A stretch of 64,000 nucleotides of DNA from an uncultured Clostridia bacterium (lineage in GTDB: Bacteria; Bacillota; Clostridia; Oscillospirales; Oscillospiraceae). A model generated the notes under the pieces. That model ran no database searches and was not told the origin of the DNA. It saw only the letters and a program-made list of their open reading frames with translations. The translations under genes and the position numbers were made by a program. The DNA is taken from positions 1 through 64,000 of the forward strand of contig CAMFBN010000007.1 in the NCBI GenBank assembly GCA_945948535.1, given 5' to 3'. This document shows positions 1-10,284 of this stretch, piece after piece (position 1 is the stretch's first letter; every line of letters begins with the position of its first letter).

Positions 1-2
1 AC

Positions 3-641
3 ATCGTCAACGTGGATTTCTTCGTGGAGTACAAGATTTCCGACCCGGTGCAGTATCTGTTCTCCTCCGATGAGCCGGAGCTGATTCTACGGAACCTGAT
101 TCAGAGTCAGGTGCGCAACGTGGTAGGCTCCTCCAGCGTGGACGCGGTGCTCACCGACGGCAAGGAAAGTATTCAGATGCAGGTCAAGGAGCTGGTCACG
201 CAAATTTTGCAGGAATACGAAATCGGTCTGACACTGGTGGACGTGAAGATTCAGGACGCGGAGCCGCCCACGGCAGAGGTCATCGAGGCCTTCAAGGCGG
301 TGGAAACCGCAAAGCAGCAGGCGGAGACCGTCATCAATGACGCCAAGGCCTACCAGAACGCCCAGCTGCCCGACGCCCAGGCCAAGGCGGACAAGCTGAT
401 TCAGAATGCCGAATATCTGAAGCAGAAGCGAATCAACGAAGCCGTGGAGCAGGTTGCCATGTTCAACGCCATGTATGAGGAATACGCCCAGAATCCCGGC
501 ATCACCCGCTCCCGGATGTATTATGAAACCATTTCCAAGGTTCTGCCCGGGGTCAAGCTGTACGTAAACACCGGCGACGGCGGCAATTTGCAGACGCTGC
601 TGCCGTTGGAACCCATGACTACCGTGGAAGGAGGCCAGTAA
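3..641 (+). CDS. hflK: HflK-type SPFH/band-7 protein, 5' end outside window
   Basis: C-terminal part of an SPFH (band 7/stomatin-prohibitin) protein. In E. coli HflK pairs with HflC in a large membrane complex that modulates the FtsH protease. The frame is open from the first bases (…IVNVDFFVEYKISDP…), so the true start and the N-terminal membrane segment lie upstream of the window. The segment AEPPTAEVIEAFKAVETA followed by a long Lys/Gln/Glu-rich helix is the usual HflK coiled coil. It ends 3 nt before hflC, whose ribosome site (GGAGG) lies in its last codons, so the two are co-transcribed. Family assignment is firm; the HflK rather than HflC label rests on gene order and the PPxxVxxAF motif. 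Confidence 0.88.
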   Translation: MVNVDFFVEYKISDPVQYLFSSDEPELILRNLIQSQVRNVVGSSSVDAVLTDGKESIQMQVKELVTQILQEYEIGLTLVDVKIQDAEPPTAEVIEAFKAVETAKQQAETVINDAKAYQNAQLPDAQAKADKLIQNAEYLKQKRINEAVEQVAMFNAMYEEYAQNPGITRSRMYYETISKVLPGVKLYVNTGDGGNLQTLLPLEPMTTVEGGQ

Positions 642-644
642 CCC

Positions 645-1529
645 ATGAAGAAAACAGGTATTGCGATTGTTGTTGTATTGCTGGCCGCCATTTTGCTGGC
701 AGGCTCCTGCTTTACGGTTGCGGAAAATGAATACGCCTGCACCGTGCGTTTCTCCAAAATTATCGACACCACTGCCGAATCCGGCCTGCACTTCAAGGTG
801 CCCTTCCTGGATACCGTGAAGTATTTTAGCCGTGCCACACAGCTGTATGACATTCCGCCCTCTGAGGTGCTGACCTCGGACAAGCAGAATATGACCGTGG
901 ACTGCTACATTCTGTGGAGCATTTCCGACCCCAAGCTGTTCTATCAGACCCTCGGTTCCACCTCCGTTGCCGAGCAGCGGCTGGACGCCCTGACCTATAA
1001 CGAACTGAAGACCGTCATGGGCACGCTGGCCCAGAGTGACATCATCAACATGGAAGACGGCTCCAAGCGCAACGACATCTACGGCAACATCGCCTCCGAC
1101 GTGAACGCCCTGGCGAAAACCTACGGCATCCGGGTGGAGGATGTGAAAATCAAGCAGTTTGATCTTCCGGAAAGCAACCTGAACGCGGTCTACGGACGCA
1201 TGATTTCCGAACGGAACCAGATGGCGGAAAAGTACACCGCCGACGGCAACTACGAGGCTTCAATCATCCGAAACGATGTGGACAAAAAGGTGAACATCAT
1301 GGTTTCCGACGCCCAGGCAGAAGCCGCCAAGCGGGAGGCCGAGGGTGAACAGGAGTATATGCGTCTGCTGGCGGAGGCCTACGATAGCCCCGATAAGCAG
1401 GAATTCTATGAGTTTACTCTGGCGCTGGACGCTCTGAAATCCAGTCTGGACGGCAATGACAAGACCGTGATTCTGGACGCCAATTCCGATCTGGCGAAAG
1501 TTCTCATGGGAGCCGCCGGTGGCCGCTGA
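645..1529 (+). CDS. hflC: HflC-type SPFH/band-7 protease modulator
   Basis: A 294-residue SPFH-domain protein with one N-terminal membrane anchor (residues 5-25, MKKTGIAIVVVLLAAILLAG), then the band-7 domain (about 25-190) and a Glu/Ala-rich helical tail. Membrane HflKC complexes surround FtsH and influence membrane protein quality control; that role is known from E. coli and inferred here. It starts at ATG 645 directly after hflK with GGAGG upstream in the preceding gene. A GC-rich hairpin and T-rich tract about 75 nt downstream ends the operon. The length is normal for HflC, and nothing in it looks damaged. Confidence 0.9.
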   Translation: MKKTGIAIVVVLLAAILLAGSCFTVAENEYACTVRFSKIIDTTAESGLHFKVPFLDTVKYFSRATQLYDIPPSEVLTSDKQNMTVDCYILWSISDPKLFYQTLGSTSVAEQRLDALTYNELKTVMGTLAQSDIINMEDGSKRNDIYGNIASDVNALAKTYGIRVEDVKIKQFDLPESNLNAVYGRMISERNQMAEKYTADGNYEASIIRNDVDKKVNIMVSDAQAEAAKREAEGEQEYMRLLAEAYDSPDKQEFYEFTLALDALKSSLDGNDKTVILDANSDLAKVLMGAAGGR

Positions 1530-1604
1530 CAAAGCGTGCCTGGCCGGTGCATCATCAAAAGTCCAATGAGTTCAGCTCGGTTTCGACACCAATATGTAAT
1601 GACA

Positions 1605-1627
1605 GGGGCGGGTTATTGACCCGCCCC
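1605..1627 (+). terminator. Intrinsic terminator of hflKC
   Basis: A 9-bp perfect GC-rich stem (GGGGCGGGT / ACCCGCCCC) with a 5-nt loop, followed by TTGTTTATTT. It sits 75 nt after the hflC stop. Confidence 0.75.
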
Positions 1628-1665
1628 TTGTTTATTTGTAAATCTCAATATTGAACATCGCCGCC

Positions 1666-2069
1666 GATACCGAGCGGTGCCCAAGGGTGTAACGATGATA
1701 GACCAGCTTACGCACGCATTGTCAGCGGCGACTCGCCGCAAATGCAAAAACCGCGGCATGTGCCGCGGTTTTTGCAACAAGAAAAGAGGAGAGGAAAAAT
1801 GAAAAAGATGGTAGGTAGCAATTTATAGAAACCGTCCTGTTTGAGGACTGGAGTGGTTCACTTGATCTTTATGGCCTTATTATACCTGTAAAATATTAAG
1901 GAAAAAAGGGGAAAGTTGTTAAGCAAGTATTAAGTTTTGTGAAGATTGTTTATTTTCGTGGTCAAATATTGTTCATATTTACAGCTTGACAAAAGGCGGC
2001 GAGTCGCCGCTGACAATGCGTGCGTAGGCTGGTCTGTATTCGACGCACCATAGGGCACCGCCCAGTATC
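1666..2069. mobile_element. 0.4-kb element with ~74-bp terminal inverted repeats (MITE-like)
   Basis: Bases 1666-1739 and the reverse complement of 1996-2069 align along their full length, from GATAC at the outer ends to GACTCGCCGC at the inner ends, with about a dozen and a half mismatches. The inner 33 bases are nearly identical. The roughly 255-bp core is AT-rich. It holds a hairpin (AAAAACCGCGGC / GCCGCGGTTTTT near 1747-1775) and a very short ORF at 1800 (ATGAAAAAGATGG…, 9 codons) behind a strong GAGGAGAGG ribosome site. No transposase is present. A diverged single arm recurs at 61282-61345. This looks like a non-autonomous repeat or a stable RNA-forming element; I do not recognise the family. 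Confidence 0.6.
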
Positions 2070-2092
2070 GCTACCATACGGTATCATGACTC

Positions 2093-2142
2093 CGCCCACT
2101 CCACACTCCACTCTCCACACTCCACTCTCCACTCCTCACACT
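2093..2142. repeat. GTGGAGAGT-type dispersed repeat
   Basis: A run of degenerate CCACTCTCCACACT units, the reverse complement of the GTGGAGAGTG repeats at 18507, 57487, 58860 and 63976. Here only one arm is present. Confidence 0.6.
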
Positions 2143-2176
2143 AAAAATGTCCTCAGCCGAAGCTGAGGACATTTTT
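2143..2176 (-). terminator. Intrinsic terminator of pckA (bidirectional form)
   Basis: A 15-bp perfect stem (AAAAATGTCCTCAGC / GCTGAGGACATTTTT) with a 4-nt loop, starting 15 nt past the pckA stop. It has a T tract on both strands. Confidence 0.85.
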
Positions 2177-2191
2177 ACGCTTATAAGGGGA

Positions 2192-3790
<1,599 letters not shown>

Positions 3791-3888
3791 TGGAAAAACC
3801 TCTTTCATTATAATATTTCAGGGATACGCCTGCGGAACTTGCGGGGATTCCCGTTTTTTCAACATGGTATCCCAAAGTTTGCAATTCT

Positions 3889-3917
3889 ATCTTACACTAT
3901 CGATAAAAGAAAATCAA
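3889..3917 (-). promoter_or_regulatory. Predicted sigma-A promoter of pckA
   Basis: On the minus strand, TTGATT - 17 nt - TAAGAT, about 100 nt upstream of the pckA start. The long leader (about 90 nt) leaves room for regulation, but no known riboswitch fold was recognised. Confidence 0.55.
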
Positions 3918-4056
3918 TATCAAAATATGTTAAAAAATTTTGACCCAGACAGGGAAAAATTGATGATTTTTGAAATCCAAACAAACATCAGCTTCGCAGG
4001 GATCTGCCGGTGAGCAAAATCGACAAAATTTTAGTTGTAAAAGTTACAGTTTGTTG

Positions 4057-4085
4057 TTGTATTTGTTAAGGACGCATTTTATATT
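4057..4085 (+). promoter_or_regulatory. Predicted promoter of the Ig-like surface protein
   Basis: TTGTAT - 17 nt - TATATT, about 88 nt ahead of ATG 4174. The surrounding 3950-4170 stretch is AT-rich and otherwise empty. Confidence 0.45.
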
Positions 4086-4173
4086 TATAGTTGCTGGAAA
4101 CTATATCCTGCTACGCGATTTCCCCATTGACCCGACGATACGGAACACATTTTTGTAAAAGGAGGAACCACAC

Positions 4174-7100
4174 ATGAAAAGAAGACTGTTGTCCCTTCTG
4201 CTGGTGATGGCCATGCTTCTGTCCATGGTGCCTTTCCAGGCATTGGCGGAAGAACCGGACGAAACCCCCGCCCTGCTGGAAGCGGCAGAAGGCATCGCGC
4301 CTGATGACGAGACCACAGAGGTGACCATCCCCGAAACCACTGAGGAGACCGTCCCAGAGACCACTGAGGAGACCGTCCCAGAGACCACTGAGGAGACCGT
4401 CCCAGAGACCACTGAGGAGACTGTCCCCGAGACCACCGAGGAGACTGTCCCCGAGACCTCTGAGGAGACCGTCCCCGAAACCACTGAGGAAACCGTCCCA
4501 GTCGTTCTCGAGGAGGTCACCCCCGTACTCCTTGAGGAAGATCCGGTTGGCGCTTCCGAAGACACCATCACAGTGGTGCAGCCCGAAAATGGCAAAATGG
4601 AAGTGCTGATGAACGGCCAACGCTATGAACTGGTGGCCAAAATCGGCGATGGCGCCGACAATGAGGGCATCGAGTGGATTAGCCAAATCGACTTCCTTCC
4701 GGTTGAGAAGGACGCGGAAACGAACAAGTGGTATCTGTCGTTCTCTGCCGAGTATGCTGATGATGAGGTCAAGGACGGGGATGAATGTATCATCACCGTC
4801 AAAGACGTCCGCGAGGATGTGACTGAGAAGGCCCAGCCCGTTGAGGTCACCGTCACCCTGAAAGCCATGCCTATGATGATCCTTGAGGGCATGGATGGGG
4901 ACTACGATGCGGAAGGAAGTATGCCCCAGAAGGCCATTCGGGCCGGCGACAAATTCCAGTTGAAAGCCCGGCTCACCAAAGACAGCGCAATCAACGAAGG
5001 CATTGAGTGGTACCTTGACGTAAACGAGAAGTACGAAGGTTGCCCGCCTATCACCGTGGCCAAGGATGGTACGGTAACGTTCAATAAAGCCTTCAAGTTT
5101 GACGAGGAAGACAGCGTCGGCGGCGCTTGGCACATGGTCGTCGCCCGGCAGGTCGTTGAAGCGGGTCAAGAGAAAACCGTAGCCGACAGCCCCGCCGTCA
5201 TTGCCACCTTCCCCAAGGTTTCCGGCCTTGTTCTGCTTGATGGAGAAGAAGTTGTCAAATCCTGCACACTGAACGTGGGAAGCAGTGAGAACAACAGCGT
5301 CACTGTGGCCGCCCACGCCACCGACTTCGGCCCTGCCACCGCCATCAAGTGGAGCAGCAGCTCCTCTCAGGTAAAGGTTGTGGACAACGAAGACGGCACC
5401 GCCACTGTCACCGCCGTCGGCAAGCCCGGCAAGTACACCGTCACCGCTGCCTGCGCCGACAATTCCAAGGTCAAGACCACCCTGACCGTCAACGTGGTCA
5501 AGGTGCCCGAGAGCTTCCAGGTCAAGTACCCGTCCTCCACCAGAAAATACTACAATGAAGGCTGTCTTTTGACCGCCGGTCAGAAGCTGTCCCTGTCCAC
5601 CAACCTTCCCGAGGATACCACCGGAAAAGTCACCTGGGAGATTGTGGGCGGCGAGTACATAACAAGCGACCCCTGCTCCCTGAACACGGTCGCTCCCGAG
5701 GGCGCGTCTGCCGATGGCGAGGACTGGAGCGCCATTGCCACCATCGACAGAAACAAGGGTGTCCTGACCACCTACGCCGGTGTCACCGCCGAGAACTGCG
5801 AGATTACTGTGCGCGCTACCCTGACTCCCAGTGTTGATGGTGTTGGTACTATCACCGCTGATCTGCCCGTGCTGATTCAGCCCCCGGTTGAGTCCTTCTG
5901 GGTAAATGTTAGCTGGGGATTGGAGGCCGCTCCCGCGCCCGATGAGGAATCCGCTGAGGGCGCTGTCAACAGAAAGGATAATGATCCGCGGTATCGGGAA
6001 ATCGGCAATGGACCCTTTGAGCTCTACGCCGGCGGCTTCCAGCCCCAGATACCCGCTGACGGTGTGAAATGGAGCATCAAGGTCAGCAAAAACGTTGCCG
6101 ATTGGAAGGAAACCGAGGACAATACCATTATCGTGACCCCCAAGGCCCCCGGCAAGCTGACCTACACCGCCACCGCCAAGGATGGCTCCGGCGCCAAGTA
6201 CTCCGGCATCGTTGAAATCTACGGATATCACCGCGATGTGGAGATCACCTCCGCGCCTACGACCATGACGGCCGGCGATAAGCCCGTGGCCATCGCTGCC
6301 AAGGCCTACTATGATGATTACCAGGACTTCCCGATTGCCAAGCCTACCATTTGGTGGGACCTGATGGAGGCCGTGGAAGTCGACGAGGATCAAGCCACAG
6401 ATCCTTGGGGCGAGCTCATTGATGGGTACTTTTGCTATGAGGAGCAGTACTACCGTGGTGAATACACCGATGCAGCCACCATCAAGGGCGGCAAGCTGAC
6501 CCTCGGCCGGATTACGAAGAACACCAAGCTGCTGCTGGTTGCCAACTGCCCTGGGCGCTCGGTGTATGACAGCGACAGTGAAAATTGGATTTCCAGCGAT
6601 GTGAAGGACTACGTCTTCATCGATGTGAAGCCCGCCAACGAGAAGGCCCTGGTTCTGGCCTATGATTACGGTGACTACTATTATCCCATAGAGACCGACT
6701 GGTATCATTGGAATGTGCTCGGCGGAGATGAGAGGATCAGGCCCGTCTGGATGGACAACGATGGCAATGTTCTGGAAGACCTCCCCACCGACTTCACGTA
6801 TAAGGTTTCCGGCAGTGCCTGCTCCTATGACAAGGCCACCGGCACCCTGACCTTCAAAAAGATCGGCACCAGCAAGCTCACCGTCTCCTGCGGCGGTCAG
6901 AGCGTCACCGGCGAATTCCGCTGCGTGATTCCCAACAATACCATCACAATCAACGGCAAGGACGAGAATAATGTTATCACCGTGGTTGGCGGCAAGTCCC
7001 TGTCCCTGAAGGCTACCGGCTGGTATGACAGCAAGACCAAGGCCACCACTCAGAAGTTCGGATGGTCGATTGACGACGAAGCGTTCGACGACAAGTACTA

Positions 7101-8385
7101 CGAAGATGTATATGATTACTGCTGGATTAACTGGAGCACCGGCAAGCTGACCACCTATCCCGTGGAGGAAGACTATTATGTCACCGTCACCGCGGAATGC
7201 TACGGCGAATGGATGAGCGGATTGTTGGGTGAAGAGAATTGTCCTTCCGACACCGTCACCATCCACATCATCCCTGAAAAGACCCAGTACCGCAGCTACG
7301 CATACGTTAATGGGTACAACGGCTACTTCTACCTGACCGGCGAGGATCAGACGCTGCAACCCGGTGATGATTTCGAATACTGGGTTGAATCCTACGGCCG
7401 CTATGTACCTTCCAGCGGCACCGACGTCATCAGCAGCAATCCCAAGATTGCCCAGGTCGTGAAGGATGCTGAGGGCAACGTCACCGGCATCAAGATTCCC
7501 AAGGACGCCAAGCCCGGCAAGGTCACCATTACCGTCAAGGGTCAGGTGCTGGACGGCGCTGAATGGGTCGACGAGTTTTGGGACGAGCACGGTGCTCTGA
7601 TCGATGGACACTGGGAAGGCGGCGAGTGGATCGACGCCCCCAGCGCCAAGTTCACCCTCAATGTGGTCAAGCCCGTGACCGACATCAAGCTGTCCCGGCC
7701 CACCAATAAGGACGGCTCCTTCGTGCCCGCCTACGTGGGCAAGTCCCTGAAGCTGACGGCCAAGGTCAACAGCGACGCCACCAACAAGAAGCTGAACTGG
7801 GGTGTGTGCTACTACAATGGCGATCCCGAGGGCGAATTCGATTGGGAACTGGATGGAGATAAGCTGGAAGAACTCAACTGGAACGACAACACCACCGTCA
7901 AGAACGGCGTTCTCAAGATCGACAAGTCCTGGTACACCCATGGCCGCTGCTACGCCGTTTTCGCAAGTTCCCAGGATGGGAATTACATGTCTGATCCCAT
8001 CTTCATTCAGGCCTACGGCATGACCGGCGCCATCAATATCGCTTCCGTTGGCTATTGGCCGGATGGAGAGCGTGGAGAATATGTTGAGTACCTGAACAAC
8101 CGCACCGTCACCATCAAGCAGGGCGAGCCTCTGGAGTTCGGCGCGATGGTTTCCGATGTTACCGGCGAATACTACGCCAACCCGGATGTCACCTGGACAA
8201 TCTCCGGCAAGAAGAACATCGTAGAAAAGCGGTATGATGGCATGCATGAGGAGGAGGAGATTGACGTACTTCGTCTTAAGGGCCTGAACCCCGGCACCGT
8301 CACCATCAAGGCCACCGCCAAGGACGGCTCCAGGAAGACCGCTACCTTCAAGCTGGTGGTTTCCAACGAGACTTACGAAAAATAA
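4174..8385 (+). CDS. Large secreted protein with acidic repeat and bacterial Ig-like domains
   Basis: A 1403-residue exported protein. An N-terminal signal peptide (MKRRLLSLLLVMAMLLSMVP, cleavage near ALA-EEP at residue 26) is followed by a Thr/Glu/Pro-rich spacer containing seven PETTEETV units (residues about 53-108). After that come many 80-100-residue beta-rich segments with Big_2-like signatures, such as KWSSSSSQVKVVDNEDGTATV, VTAVGKPGKYTVTAAC and LNPGTVTIKATAKDG. No LPxTG, S-layer or choline-binding anchor is visible, and the chain ends right after an Ig-like strand (KLVVSNETYEK), so it may be released or held by protein contacts. The start is fixed by AAAGGAGG 8 nt upstream. It is a single gene with its own promoter and strong terminator. 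Adhesion or a surface scaffold is likely; the ligand is unknown. Confidence 0.85.
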   Translation: MKRRLLSLLLVMAMLLSMVPFQALAEEPDETPALLEAAEGIAPDDETTEVTIPETTEETVPETTEETVPETTEETVPETTEETVPETTEETVPETSEETVPETTEETVPVVLEEVTPVLLEEDPVGASEDTITVVQPENGKMEVLMNGQRYELVAKIGDGADNEGIEWISQIDFLPVEKDAETNKWYLSFSAEYADDEVKDGDECIITVKDVREDVTEKAQPVEVTVTLKAMPMMILEGMDGDYDAEGSMPQKAIRAGDKFQLKARLTKDSAINEGIEWYLDVNEKYEGCPPITVAKDGTVTFNKAFKFDEEDSVGGAWHMVVARQVVEAGQEKTVADSPAVIATFPKVSGLVLLDGEEVVKSCTLNVGSSENNSVTVAAHATDFGPATAIKWSSSSSQVKVVDNEDGTATVTAVGKPGKYTVTAACADNSKVKTTLTVNVVKVPESFQVKYPSSTRKYYNEGCLLTAGQKLSLSTNLPEDTTGKVTWEIVGGEYITSDPCSLNTVAPEGASADGEDWSAIATIDRNKGVLTTYAGVTAENCEITVRATLTPSVDGVGTITADLPVLIQPPVESFWVNVSWGLEAAPAPDEESAEGAVNRKDNDPRYREIGNGPFELYAGGFQPQIPADGVKWSIKVSKNVADWKETEDNTIIVTPKAPGKLTYTATAKDGSGAKYSGIVEIYGYHRDVEITSAPTTMTAGDKPVAIAAKAYYDDYQDFPIAKPTIWWDLMEAVEVDEDQATDPWGELIDGYFCYEEQYYRGEYTDAATIKGGKLTLGRITKNTKLLLVANCPGRSVYDSDSENWISSDVKDYVFIDVKPANEKALVLAYDYGDYYYPIETDWYHWNVLGGDERIRPVWMDNDGNVLEDLPTDFTYKVSGSACSYDKATGTLTFKKIGTSKLTVSCGGQSVTGEFRCVIPNNTITINGKDENNVITVVGGKSLSLKATGWYDSKTKATTQKFGWSIDDEAFDDKYYEDVYDYCWINWSTGKLTTYPVEEDYYVTVTAECYGEWMSGLLGEENCPSDTVTIHIIPEKTQYRSYAYVNGYNGYFYLTGEDQTLQPGDDFEYWVESYGRYVPSSGTDVISSNPKIAQVVKDAEGNVTGIKIPKDAKPGKVTITVKGQVLDGAEWVDEFWDEHGALIDGHWEGGEWIDAPSAKFTLNVVKPVTDIKLSRPTNKDGSFVPAYVGKSLKLTAKVNSDATNKKLNWGVCYYNGDPEGEFDWELDGDKLEELNWNDNTTVKNGVLKIDKSWYTHGRCYAVFASSQDGNYMSDPIFIQAYGMTGAINIASVGYWPDGERGEYVEYLNNRTVTIKQGEPLEFGAMVSDVTGEYYANPDVTWTISGKKNIVEKRYDGMHEEEEIDVLRLKGLNPGTVTIKATAKDGSRKTATFKLVVSNETYEK
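4330..4497 (+). repeat. Seven tandem 24-bp units coding PETTEETV
   Basis: An in-frame tandem repeat inside the surface protein gene; six units read PETTEETV and one PETSEETV. Near-identical units suggest length variation by slippage, each change keeping the frame. Confidence 0.85.
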
Positions 8386-8421
8386 TAACGCCACCAGTCA
8401 TTCCCCGCACGATATAACCCC

Positions 8422-8456
8422 CGCCCCCCGGACTTACCGTCCGGGGGGCGTTTTTT
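8422..8456 (+). terminator. Intrinsic terminator of the surface protein gene
   Basis: A 12-bp perfect stem (CGCCCCCCGGAC / GTCCGGGGGGCG), a 5-nt loop and TTTTTT. Confidence 0.92.
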
Positions 8457-8457
8457 C

Positions 8458-8869
8458 CAATCCAACCGTGAGGGCAGCTCACCGCCGCTCCCTTCTGCAA
8501 AGCGGCGATTCGGTGCAGAAGGGGCTGTCCCGTGCATATCTGTGTTAGTCAGCGAAATTGTGCTTTAGCGAAGCAATGCCTTCCCCTTTGGGGAAGGTGC
8601 CCCCGAAGGGGGCGGAAGAGGGCGGAACCACGTTGGACATACAGAAGCAGTTCGGAGAAATGGTATTTGCCTCTTCCGACCTCGCTTACGCTCGGCCATC
8701 TTAAGAATTAAGGTGTGATTGCCACCGGCAATCATTTGATTTGGATTCGCTGCGCGGAGCACCACCCCAGAGGGGAAGGCTTTGTTAGCTAAATTTTCCC
8801 CTTTCACTGACTAAAAAATGTCATTGCGAGCCAGCGTGCGGGCTCACAATGACACTCTTGCAATTTCGT
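8458..8869. repeat. Gene-free stretch built of dispersed repeats
   Basis: No credible gene. It contains a GCCTTCCCCTTTGGGGAAGG palindrome (8578-8599), a GCCCCCGAAGGGGGC hairpin, a GCGGAGCACCACCCC segment shared with 21870, and a REP-like palindrome (8820-8853) with 16-nt arms starting GTCATTGCGAGCCAGC and two mismatches. A perfect version of that palindrome is at 13906-13939. The last hairpin lies just past the DUF4956 stop and may also terminate that operon. Confidence 0.6.
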
Positions 8870-9544
8870 TTAGAAGGAAACCTCACCATCGTGGGACATG
8901 AGGCTGACGGACTGAACGCCCTCCAGCTGATTCACAGCCCGCACCAGCTCCGCGCCCTGGGCCGTGCGCAGCTCCAGCACCAGATCCAGCGTCTGCGCCG
9001 ACACGTTCCGGGACTTGACGCTGTAATGTTTGGCGTATTTCGCCACCGCCTGACACACCGCGTCCTCCGTCTCCAGTCCCTGTGCGTTCACCACCAGAAT
9101 CATGGGCGCTTTGGCAACCGGCAGCTTGTCCAGAAACAGAAGGCCCACCGTCAGGCCCACGGACAGAATTACCGCAATCTGGGCCATTCCCGCGCCGCAG
9201 ATAATGCCGATGCTGATGGCCCAGAACAAGAACATGAGATCCAGCGGGTCCTTGATGGCGGTGCGGAACCGGACGATGGACAGGGCGCCCACCATGCCCA
9301 GCGAGATCACCACGCTGGACTGCATGGTGAGAATCAGCGCGGCGGTAATCAGCGCCACCCCCACCAAAGCGATGCCAAAATTCTTGGAATAGAAGGTCTT
9401 GCGGGTCATCACCCGGTAGACGAAGAAGATGTACAGCGCCAAAACGGCGGCGATGCCCAGGGCTGCCAGAATCACTCTGCCGGTCAACTCACCGGTGGCG
9501 AAGCCCTCCAGAAAGGATTTCTTGAAAATGTCCTTAAAACTCAT
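8870..9544 (-). CDS. DUF4956 membrane protein
   Basis: A 224-residue protein with four predicted membrane segments in its first half (about residues 21-43, 57-76, 81-100, 104-135). A conserved GALSIVRFRTAIKDP loop and a soluble C-terminal domain of about 85 residues match DUF4956, a family of unknown function regularly found beside VTC-type polyphosphate polymerases and CotH-like kinases. It is the last gene of the CotH-VTC-DUF4956 operon and starts 10 nt after the VTC gene with AAGGAGA upstream. It probably forms the membrane part of a polymer synthesis or export module; that is inference from gene order only. Confidence 0.85.
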   Translation of the reverse strand: MSFKDIFKKSFLEGFATGELTGRVILAALGIAAVLALYIFFVYRVMTRKTFYSKNFGIALVGVALITAALILTMQSSVVISLGMVGALSIVRFRTAIKDPLDLMFLFWAISIGIICGAGMAQIAVILSVGLTVGLLFLDKLPVAKAPMILVVNAQGLETEDAVCQAVAKYAKHYSVKSRNVSAQTLDLVLELRTAQGAELVRAVNQLEGVQSVSLMSHDGEVSF

Positions 9545-9554
9545 AATTTTCTCC

Positions 9555-10280
9555 TTATCTTGTGTATTTTCTGCAAAGGTAATATTTGGAAAACGCGGTT
9601 TGGCTTAAATTATTCAGGGATAGGCTGCGGTAGAGAAAATCCGGAAGGAAGGCGTCGTATTTCACCTCCAGCAGCTGCTGCCCCAAGGGCAGCACCGGCC
9701 TGCGGGGGATGGACGGCTCAAGAAACCGCTTCCCGTCCGCGCAGGAGGAAATGTTCGTGTCCAGCGTAATCCGGACGTTCCCCTCCCGGTAAACGTAGGG
9801 AATCCGGTCGTATTCCACGATCACCACCGGACGCATCCGCCGGGTCAGCATCAGGGCCGTCAGCTTTTGCAGGAGCGGCGGCTGTCCGGCGATGTCACGC
9901 AGCGGTATCCCTGCCATCAGCTGTTCCGTCTGTTCCAGCGTCAGCGGGCAGGCGGTTTTCAGGGTCTTGCCCCGCTCCTTGCGCTTGCATTCCAGCGTGA
10001 TGCGGCTGGTGTCGCTGTTGTAAATCCGGATGCGGAATTTCTCCCGGGGGTCAGTGCCGTCTTCATTTTCCCGGAAGCACCGGTCGTCGTAATCGTCAAA
10101 GTACAGGCTGCGGATGCGGTAAGAGCCGCCGTCCGCGTGGGAATCCAGCGGCGCGATGCCGGTGAGCCTGCTTTTCAGCATCCCAACCTGAGCGGAGGTG
10201 ATGAGATATTTCAGCTCGTGGCGAAAGCCCGGTTCCGCGGTTTTCACCGATGCCGCGGGGGGCGTCAATATTTGCGGCAT
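9555..10280 (-). CDS. VTC-domain (polyphosphate polymerase-like) protein
   Basis: A 241-residue VTC domain of the triphosphate-tunnel class. In yeast Vtc4 this fold polymerises ATP into polyphosphate; the bacterial product is not established. Family motifs are RHELKYLI (residues 20-27), RIRSLYFDD (55-63), KFRIRIYN (85-92), the basic/acidic strand LECKRKERGKT, and VIVEYDR near 165. The start ATG 10280 has AAGGAGGAATAATGAA upstream, and that ribosome site forms the last codons of the CotH gene (4-nt gap), indicating translational coupling. A 24-codon stump of a second copy survives at 12075-12149. Confidence 0.88.
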   Translation of the reverse strand: MPQILTPPAASVKTAEPGFRHELKYLITSAQVGMLKSRLTGIAPLDSHADGGSYRIRSLYFDDYDDRCFRENEDGTDPREKFRIRIYNSDTSRITLECKRKERGKTLKTACPLTLEQTEQLMAGIPLRDIAGQPPLLQKLTALMLTRRMRPVVIVEYDRIPYVYREGNVRITLDTNISSCADGKRFLEPSIPRRPVLPLGQQLLEVKYDAFLPDFLYRSLSLNNLSQTAFSKYYLCRKYTR

Positions 10281-10284
10281 TTCA

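Noticed and set aside
4111..8394. A 1427-codon open frame on the minus strand opposite the Ig-like protein
   Set aside because: It is a mirror of codon bias in the plus-strand gene, which has a signal peptide, ribosome site, promoter and terminator. The antisense product is low-complexity Gly/Leu/Val and resembles nothing.
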